From positions 1,116,001-1,180,000 of the forward strand of contig RBKR01000011.1 in the NCBI GenBank assembly GCA_004835665.1: a DNA stretch of 64,000 nt, in the 5' to 3' direction. Within the stretch, counting starts at the first letter, position 1; each line of letters begins with the position of its first letter. This DNA is from Phoma sp. XZ068 (taxonomy: Eukaryota; Ascomycota; Dothideomycetes; Pleosporales; Didymellaceae). Position numbers and translations under genes: made by a program. Below are positions 56,867 through 64,000 of this stretch, piece after piece. A model generated the notes under the pieces. The model saw only the letters and a program-made list of their open reading frames with translations, was not told the DNA's origin and ran no database searches.

Positions 56867-57989
56867 ATGCACGACGAGCCGCCCGTCCTCACAGCTGTCT
56901 CCAGCTCCGCCCGCCAGCTGTTCACACTGCTTCGCTGCATCGCATTCGCGTCCAAGGCACACGTGCAACTAAGCGATGAGGGCTTGAAGTTTTCAGTCGA
57001 CGAGGCGAGCGTCATGGAGGGTGCGTCTGCCTCTGCCCATGACGCGTCACTACTAACATCCACGCGTAGCCTCTGCCTTCCTCGACAAGTCCCTCTTCAC
57101 CACATTCACCTTCCACGCCCCTCCAATTCCACCCTCCTCCGCAGACTCCGATGACGACGAAGCAACCCCGCCACTAACCTTCCACATCTCCCTCACCGCG
57201 CTGCTGGAAACACTGCAGATCTTCGGCCTCACCGACCCCAATTCCTCACGACCGCCATGGGCCCGCGACAATCCCTATCCAACGAGCACCGCCTTCTCGA
57301 ATAACGTCCTCGGCATGAACAACCTCTGTCGAATCACATACGACGCTCCGGGCGCGCCACTCTCTGTCATCCTCACCGAGGCCAGTATACGCACATCCTG
57401 CGATCTCACTACCTACGAGCCCGAGTACACCGAAGAGATACCCTTCGACCGCCAGAGCCTTGCCTTCAAAACCATCATGCGCGGCAGCTGGCTGTATGAC
57501 GCTATCCTGGAGCTTTCGTCCACCTCGCCCGAGAAGCTCACCATGTACGCCAAGACGGTACGCGGGAAGCCTTTCTTTGCCTTGTCATCAACCGGCACCC
57601 TCGGTTCAGCAAGAGTCGAGTTCAACAACCAGCCGCCAAAGTCCACATTCCGTGCAGCAGCCACTGCCGACGAGCCAGCAAATCTCCTCGAGACCTTCCA
57701 GCTCTCGGACCCAGACACCATCCTCCGTGCGAGCTACAAGTACAGCCTCATCCAGAAGGCAGCCCGCGCCATGAGCGTAGCCACCAAAGTCAGCGTGAGA
57801 GTCGATACACAGGGCGTGCTCAGCATGCAATTCATGATTGAAGTCGAGCCTGCCGCAGGAGGTGGCGCCAGTAAGGTATCCTTTGTAGACTTCCGCTTCG
57901 TGCCGCTGGTCGACGATGAGGATGAGGCTGGTGATGAAGGGGAGACGCTGATGCAGGATGGTGGTGATGACAGTTATGATGCATTCTGA
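56867..57989 (+). CDS. RAD1: DNA damage checkpoint clamp subunit Rad1
   Basis: Subunit of the 9-1-1 (Rad9-Rad1-Hus1) sliding clamp, loaded at damaged DNA to activate the ATR-type checkpoint. This is the fission-yeast rad1/Ustilago rec1 family, not the budding-yeast Rad1 nuclease. Exons 56867-57020 and 57070-57989 give 357 aa, a normal length. Sequence features: FTLLRCIAFASKAHVQLSDE and GLKFSVDEASVME near the start, ASAFLDKSLF at the splice junction, SLTALLETLQIFG, then ILTEASIRTSCDLTTYEPE and, near the end, KVSFVDFRFVPL before an acidic tail. These match the PCNA-like fold. The gene starts 100 bp after the OST5 stop on the same strand. Confidence 0.9.
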
Positions 57990-58117
57990 TGACATAATAC
58001 CTTCATACTGTGCTTAGAACATCGGAAACAGATGTTTCAATTAGCCACTTCATATAACATGGACCTCGCACTTCCGCTCTTCGTCTCAGCGTAATCTTCT
58101 ACAATACCCAGTATGAG

Positions 58118-58350
58118 TTGCCGAAGTTCTGCCGCTCCTGACTACATCTGCTTACCGCCGCCCAGAGGCATACCACATATTCACTCTCCACATTGTTCTG
58201 AGAGTCAGTAGTTTATACGGATCCGTTGATCCGGACTGAACCACGTTGATATGCTGGTACATCTATGAGCCCGCATTGAGGTGCTCATGTTCAACCTCAG
58301 CCTGACAATGCTCTTGGGCTCTCGATCAACAATATTTCGGCGAAAGTCAC
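58118..58350 (+). repeat. Diverged copy of the AIM9-like gene 5' region (copy A)
   Basis: Colinear with 60279-60510. Exact shared blocks in the same order and near-equal spacing: TTGCCGAAGTTCT (58118), TACCGCCGCCCAGAGGCATA plus CC (22 nt, 58153-58174), GCATTGAGGTG (58273), CCTGACAATGC (58301) and a TCGATCAA...TTTCG region after it. The ATG within CCTGACAATGC aligns with the proposed start of the AIM9-like protein. In copy A it opens a short frame (MLLGSRSTIFRRKSQSWLRK) that does not continue into a phosphotransferase. Probably a relic of a partial or decayed duplication. Confidence 0.75.
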
Positions 58351-59189
58351 AGTCTTGGCTCAGGAAGGACGAACATATTTTCAAGTGTTCTGAGGGTTGG
58401 GGGAATGGCGGTCTGGCTTGGAGTGGTGTAGGAGACACGACGGGTTGGAATCACGAGATAGGGCACGAAGAGATGCAGTGTTCAGGGCTGTTGTGTACCC
58501 ACCCGCTGTCCCTCTTACGACTTTTTACAAAATTCAAAGCTAGATTAGATTAGTATTGTGATAACAGATAATAGAGTTTAAGTCTGTTGCAGATAGAGTC
58601 ATGTAACAAAAGAGCTTGTATGTTTCTACGATTGGCTTTCATTGCCTAACGACTTCTCTATGTATGCTCTAGTAACGGCAATACATCTACATCTATAGAC
58701 ATATATCCTCGTTTATAAGTAGCAGTAGTATATTTTCTGACAAGACAAAGTATCAGATGTAGATACATCATCGAGGATCATGTTTGTTGACCATTAGCTC
58801 TACCGTCGATTTAACCAAGGTGTCTAAATCTAGAAGGTGTTATTATACCAGTTCAATCGTGCTGCGGCGTACGCAACCCTCTTGAGGACCCCTGTCGATA
58901 CTACCCGGCCCATCACCTCTCCACTGTTTCAATCAATAGACAATAGATTTTTCGGATACTCTAGAAGAAACACAAGGCCACAGGCCTGCAAATTCTTGGA
59001 TAGTGGCTCAAAGTTGTTGCACTTTCAAGACTTTAATAACCACAACCCGCCTTTCCAAACGGCAAAAGCAGATACATCACTCAATCGTTCAGCAGAAAAA
59101 TAACGTTGCCGCAAGGCGCTTATCACCCTTTCCTCCTCGATTTTTGATATCAGGTCCATGGCCCGTAATCTCTCCTGCCTCTTTGACCG

Positions 59190-59454
59190 TCACGTATTGT
59201 ATGTTTGTCTTCTTCCTGACTTCATTCTCCTCTTTGAGTTTCGCCCACAGCGATTTTGTCTTGCTGCCGACGGTTTCCCCGGAGTGCGGCCTAGGAGCGC
59301 CGCCGTCGAGCGTTCAGACTTGTCATCGCTTGTGATGACAGTCTCCTTGCCTGATTTGGTCAGCATATGTATGGTCTGGGCGCTCGTTCTTACTCGTTAT
59401 GTAAATTTTGTTATTATTACCTTTGGTAGAAGAAGAAAATTGAGCTTCGGACAT
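59190..59454 (-). CDS. Possible small gene, weak candidate
   Basis: ATG 59454 opens MSEAQFSSSTKG; a plausible intron (59420-59351, GTAATA, branch CTGACC, CAG) leads to a frame ending at 59190 (about 64 aa, Lys/Ser/Arg-rich). A second frame in the same region encodes a helical Lys/Glu-rich stretch (SLWAKLKEENEVRKKTNIQY) that looks more protein-like, so the model may be wrong in its second half. No family recognised. Confidence 0.2.
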
Positions 59455-60278
59455 GATTCACGAATCTCACGGCGGTGAGGTCGGGAGCGGGGGATTTGCG
59501 ACTAGGCGAAAGACGTGACGTGGGACTTCAAGTGGAAATGTGTAGTATATACATGACATCGCTTATCCTTGCCATATTTGTAGCGGTAATTGAAGCTCGT
59601 GACAAGCCACGTGTGTTCTAAGCCACTGTTATAATCTCTTGTCTTTACGACCTGTGTTTACTTGGTATCCGTGTGATTACCCGGCACAGCCCCGTTGTTG
59701 AATCCTTCTCTTGGCAGCACCTGCGATGTAACTTCTCGTATGCGGAGATGTGGCACGGTATCTACCCCTGTTAGTATTGGATATCTTGGCTATACATCTC
59801 TGAGATACTGCGAACCTCTATAGTTAGTAGCAATAGGACGCCGCTAGCTAATGAGAATGGTCGAGATTTGGCTCTGAGATTAGTGTTATTTCAACGATCA
59901 ATAAGACATATATGAAGGTCTCCCATCCAAAGTCCGACTTGCCATTCACACCTTGCAATATCAACTCTTACACTACATAAATACTATTGAACTTCCCGCT
60001 CGTCTAAATTCTTCTACAGAAAACAAGTCCATTCTATCACTGCTCTTCTGGTAGCCTTTAGCTCTTCATCACTGACATACGCCAAGAACCTATATTGGAT
60101 GGAGTAGCATGACCATTGTGCTGTATTTCAAGACAGTCTCAGGTCGTGTTGCCGCATACTTCTTCATCGATGGCATATGCTGATACGAACTACGACATCT
60201 CAAGTCCAGGAGACCAGATGGGAATGCACTCATGTACTTACGCGTGGTTATGGCTAGCGCGACGCTAAAGCTTCCGCC

Positions 60279-60510
60279 TTGCCGAAGTTCTACCGAGGGT
60301 AGTGGTCTCCTGCCTACCGCCGCCCAGAGGCATACCTTGTCCAGACTTATGCAGATTTCCTAAAGCCATGGGATCTCGCGGGATTATTGAGCCCCTGGAT
60401 CACGTTGGCATTCCGATGGCTTTCTGAGCATGCATTGAGGTGTTTCCTGTGTTCACTACCCACCCTGACAATGCAGGTGCTCTGTCGATCAAGGCCGTTT
60501 CGACAAGAGT
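60279..60510 (+). repeat. 5' region of AIM9-like gene, copy B of the diverged pair
   Basis: Partner of 58118-58350. It spans the leader and first codons of the AIM9-like gene. Shared blocks start at 60279, 60315, 60432 and 60464. Confidence 0.75.
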
Positions 60511-62306
60511 TACATTCATTGCTTACACAAAGCAAATCCATCTTCTTATCTTCTCGCGATTTTTGTAGAACATCAGCTCTATTCCGAATTGGCGCACCAG
60601 ACGCCATTGGACATGATCATGAATTATTCGAATATACTTCCGGTAGATGGATGTAAGGCTGGACTAAGTAGTGTTTTCAGGACCCAAAAGTTCTGACTTG
60701 TTCTCCTAGATACAACGAAAGAATCCGCTTAGCGGAAAGGTGTCTGTCCTTTAATGTGGAAGAGCTCAAGAAGGCCGCCGCAAGCTCCGTCAACAAGCCT
60801 GAATCTGATGTGACGAGCATTCAAAAGTTGGCAGAAGGTGGATTCAATCGAGTCTTCGAAATTTGCATGGTTGATGGAACATCTGTTATTGCTCGACTGC
60901 CCTACCCATCCACAATGCCGCGACGTCTGGCTGTGGCTAGCGAAGTCGCAACTATGGATTTTGTCCGCGCACATGGTATTCCAACTCCCCGAATACTTGG
61001 ATACGCCATCGACGAGAATCCCGTCGGCTCAGAATACATCCTAATGGAGAAGATGCCCGGACGACTAATTGGGGATGCTTGGTTCGAGCTATCTGAACAG
61101 CAAAGGCTACAAGTTTTGCATGACATTGTCGAGCTGGAATCGAAGATGTTCAACATCCAACTACCTGCAAGTGGATCAATATACTACGCTCACAGCTTAA
61201 AGCCAGATACTCTCAAGGTAAACATACTTGGAGCAGACGGCCAGTTCTGTGTGGGCCCGTACACGGCGCTTCGATGGTGGTTCGGCAAGCGTGGGAACCT
61301 CGACCTTGATCGAGGGCCACGTAAGGGTCAATAGCAACTATGTTATTCATGAGACTCACGTTGAATAGATTCGGATACTCTTCGCGTCGTCCAAGCCCCT
61401 GCTGAGAGAGAGCTAGCCTGGATACGTGAATATGGACGGCCCCGATATCCAATTCACCGACAACACAGAGAGGCTTTTCAATACGAGAAACAAGACCCGC
61501 AAGTACACGCAGAGTCCCTGGGGAAATACCTACGAGTGGTTGCGCATCTAGTACCGACGAGTCCGGAGCTCAGCCTTCCCGTCCTTCGCCACCCTGACGT
61601 CCAGCCAAACAACATATTCGTATCCGAAGATTATAAAATCACTGGCGTGATTGACTGGCAGCATGCAATTGTCCTTCCAACATTCCTTGCCGCTGGTATA
61701 CCAGCCTCGTTCCAAAACTACGCCGACCCCGAGTCAAGATTTTTCACGCCCCCAAATCCCCCGACTGACCTTGACTCTCTGGACGAGTCTGAGCGTATGC
61801 GAGCTCAAGAGAAGTTCCGGCGCAGACACGTACACTTCTTCTACCTTGGGTCCACACAGCGACTAAACCAGAGACACTGGCGTGCCCTTGACCAAGACAC
61901 AGACCTGCTCCGGCGCCGAACTTTCGATCATGCCAGCGAACCATGGGAGGGCCTCAACACGCCTCTTCAGTACGACTTGGTTCAAGTCTCGCAAGCGTGG
62001 GGCAAAATCATTTCGCAAAAGGACGCGGGCATGGCACAATGTCCTGCATTCTTTACGCAAGAAGAAGCAAACCGCATCGATGCTTTGGATGACTCGCATC
62101 GCGACGCGGATGGCGACGTGGAATACATCAATGAGCTTCTTGGTATAGGGTCTGATGGGTGGACGCCGAATGAGCGGTTTGAGAGCGCCACGAGAAAAGC
62201 TGCGGAGATCCGGGAACAAGGACTTGCTTCAGCAGACGATGATCCGTGGCTGAGAGAAGTGTCGGAGCGGCATTGGCCGTTCGACGACTATGACGAGGAT
62301 GAATGA
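60471..62306 (+). CDS. AIM9-like mitochondrial phosphotransferase-family protein
   Basis: APH-fold protein related to yeast Aim9 (altered inheritance of mitochondria 9), uncharacterised in activity. Exons 60471-60652, 60710-61320 and 61369-62306 give 576 aa. The N-terminus (MQVLCRSRPFRQELHSLLTQ, rich in Arg, Ser and Leu, no acids for about 30 residues) looks like a mitochondrial presequence. The mature part begins HELFEYTSGRW, the conserved family start. N-lobe: LAEGGFNRVFEI (nucleotide loop) and VIARLPYP (Lys-equivalent region). Catalytic loop LRHPDVQPNNIFV (HxDxxxxN) and metal loop GVIDWQHAIVLP are intact. The C-terminus is acidic. Exon 1 overlaps copy B of a diverged duplicate region. Confidence 0.85.
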
Positions 62307-63003
62307 GGTGTGTGTGTATCACTTAGGATGTGGAGTGCTTTGCACTGTGTAGACTACGTTAGAGCTATAATGTCACCAACTAGGAATAAAACATTTGTGC
62401 TGAGAGATGGGACGAGTAAAGTGCAGGTCTCTGAGACTACGTTTATAGCTAGGTAGTATGTGTCCATGATGTTAGCCTGGAAGATGGAGAAGGCTGTTTT
62501 GAAGTTAGATAGGAAGACAGAGTCAAGGTGAGAAGACTTAAAGTAAAACAGCCGGAATCTGCTTGTGGTCACCCATAGAACTATTACACTCATCTTCCAG
62601 TTGCCCAACGGCAGGAACCGCTCGACTGGCCGCCCGAGTTGAGACGACTTACTCATCGTAGCTCGATTTTTCATAGGACATTAGTTTCTGATGGGCTCTC
62701 ATTTCAATTTATTCAGTAAATATTGTGATAATTGTGCGATGCAAGATTGGGGAGCTAGTCCGTCCGGCTAGCTAACGAACCCGCAACTCATCCTCGCACG
62801 CCTCATACCTAGTAGGCAGCTATCCCCAGGAAAGTCCCACCGTCTGTGTCGGAAAACAACCCTTATCGAAACATCGCTGCGTGTCTTCGCAGCTTTGTGT
62901 CTTTCACAACCCTTCTCGTTGAGATGCTCCTGCTTCGCGGAAGCCAGGCTCGCAAGATTTACAGCACCTCTCTATCTCATTGTAGCTTCTTCATGTCCCT
63001 CTA
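62307..63003. other. Intergenic between convergent genes
   Basis: 700 bp, no gene recognised. A small inverted repeat (AGCTAG at 62753, CTAGCT at 62768) lies here. Confidence 0.5.
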
Positions 63004-64000
63004 CTATGATGATGTCTTTGGCTTGGGTCGCACTGGTAGCTGTTGTCCACTCGAACCCGGTGTCGGCGAGTCTGGGGCTTGATCAGAGCTATCGCTGTCT
63101 GGTTCAGACCCAGAGTTATCTGGCGTCTTAGGAATTGCATCCTGCATCTGGCCAGGTCTCCCAATAGCCAGCTTCCTCCTGTTTATCTTAGTTTGCTTGA
63201 CCTCCACTGCCAACTTGTCCATTCTTTTTTGGAAGGCTTTTTTGTCGTCAATGTTCAGATCCTTGTATGTCTGTGCCACCTTCCAGTCAGCCTGGGTTAT
63301 TCGGTAGAAGTCAAGTATAAGGGCTTCCATCTTGTCGGCGCGTTCTTTAACGAATGTATGGATCCATGAGCCCCATCTTGCAGAGAGGCCGGTAGATTTG
63401 TACTTCTCGCCAGGTGCGTCCTTGAGAGCGGGCTCATCGCTTTTCACATGCTCCTTCTTTGACTTGTACCAGAAGTCATCTGTCTTGCGAATGTGAGCGT
63501 TTGTACCTTCTTCGATGTCCTGAAGCCGGTCTCTGATACGGCTGGAGACCTGTCTCCAGGCTTTTTGAAACTCGGGCTGATTGAGATACTATATGGGTCA
63601 GCGTAGACATTTTCACTGTCGTATGTGCTCACCTTGATTAGAAGAATAGCTTCGCGCAACTCATCAACCTTTTGGTGAAGAGGTGCTGTTATGAACCTGC
63701 TCTTACTGATAACGTTTGATCCTCGCACGCTGAAGAGCTGGTTCTTCATATTGTTGAGACGACCAGGCAGAATAAACAGCTCGTCAATGTACTCCTCTTG
63801 ACCTGGATAAACAGAGAGAAGGTACGTCACTATCAATGTCAGCCATGAACGCACGAAAAGGAGTGTTTGCGATGAGGTGTATCTCAACTAAAGAGCAGTC
63901 TTTTCTGAAGCAACCTCGTCCGGCTTCTCAGATTAGCAGCACTTATGTCTTGAGGCACGTACTTGCAGTTACACCGCCATTCGGGACAGCCCATCTCTTC
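63004..64000 (-). CDS. Unrecognised gene, 3' part, runs off the window
   Basis: Minus-strand gene whose 5' end lies beyond 64000. Last exon 63588-63004 (194 codons plus stop) and the one before it, 63802-63633, join across a 44-nt canonical intron (GTGAGC...CTGACCCATATAG). A further upstream intron (about 63854-63803, GTGCGT...CCAG) is likely; beyond it the frame is uncertain. The readable part contains QEEYIDELFILPGRLNNMKN, then a Lys/Arg/Glu-rich helical region (KAFQKRMDKLAVEVKQTKIN) and an acidic, Ser/Pro/Asp-rich tail ending PVRPKPKTSS. Near the window edge a Cys-rich piece (MGCPEWRCNCKYVPQDI) may belong to the same gene. Family not recognised. Confidence 0.5.

Larger units (their letters stand above)
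57990..60470. other. Intergenic with diverged copy of a gene 5' region
   Basis: 2.5 kb between RAD1 and the AIM9-like gene. It holds a diverged copy (58118-58350) of the AIM9-like gene's own 5' region and one weak minus-strand gene candidate (59190-59454), both listed separately. Nothing else recognised. Confidence 0.45.

Noticed and set aside
62753..62773. Short hairpin AGCTAG...CTAGCT as a tRNA or regulatory RNA hint
   Set aside because: Only 6 bp of stem, no tRNA T-arm or acceptor match; likely chance.
1..64000. Transposons, CRISPR arrays, rRNA and tRNA genes
   Set aside because: No transposase, reverse transcriptase, terminal repeats, array structure or RNA gene core was seen on reading both strands; CRISPR is not expected in a fungus.

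Overview
This window is nuclear DNA from a filamentous ascomycete (Pezizomycotina; Dothideomycetes is my best guess, from overall gene character only). The evidence is many short GT-AG introns (about 44-98 nt) with CTAAC/CTGAC-like branch sites, typical fungal families (HET domain, het-C, GH64, Zn2Cys6 regulators, ERMES Mdm12, clade-2 catalase) and genes on both strands with no operons. I see no rRNA, tRNA, CRISPR array or intact transposon.

Layout. 0.6-14 kb: TIM10, a large HET-domain protein, UBA4 (tRNA thiolation/urmylation E1), a Zn2Cys6 regulator whose zinc cluster is split by an apparent GC-AG intron, a decayed protein-kinase-like gene, and an APH-like phosphotransferase. 14.6-20.5 kb: a 1000-aa het-C homologue with a long SYGQ/RS-rich tail, then MDM12. 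20.5-27.5 kb: gene-poor, with one 48-aa Cys-rich protein gene. 27.5-29.8 kb: large-subunit catalase. 30.1-45.5 kb: a compact block of metabolic genes. 45.5-52.9 kb: gene-poor, with one 79-aa Cys-rich protein gene. 52.9-58 kb: GH64 glucanase, GCN5, OST5 and RAD1, mostly housekeeping. 58-62.3 kb: an AIM9-like mitochondrial phosphotransferase gene, and 2 kb before it a diverged copy of that gene's 5' region. 63.0-64 kb: the 3' part of an unrecognised gene running off the window.

The most interesting unit is 30.1-45.5 kb: two different Baeyer-Villiger monooxygenases, an HWHWDH metallo-beta-lactamase-fold hydrolase (lactonase-like), a Dal5-type MFS transporter, a Zn2Cys6 regulator, a classical SDR, a zinc alcohol dehydrogenase and an alpha/beta hydrolase of the proline iminopeptidase family. 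Read together they make a plausible import and catabolic route: alcohol to ketone (SDR/ADH), ketone to lactone or ester (BVMO), ring opening or ester cleavage (MBL or alpha/beta hydrolase), then oxidation of the hydroxy acid (ADH). This resembles the logic of bacterial cyclohexanol/cyclopentanol pathways. The substrate cannot be read from sequence. The exon structures given are my own hand-built models, checked for reading frame and splice sites but not against transcripts.
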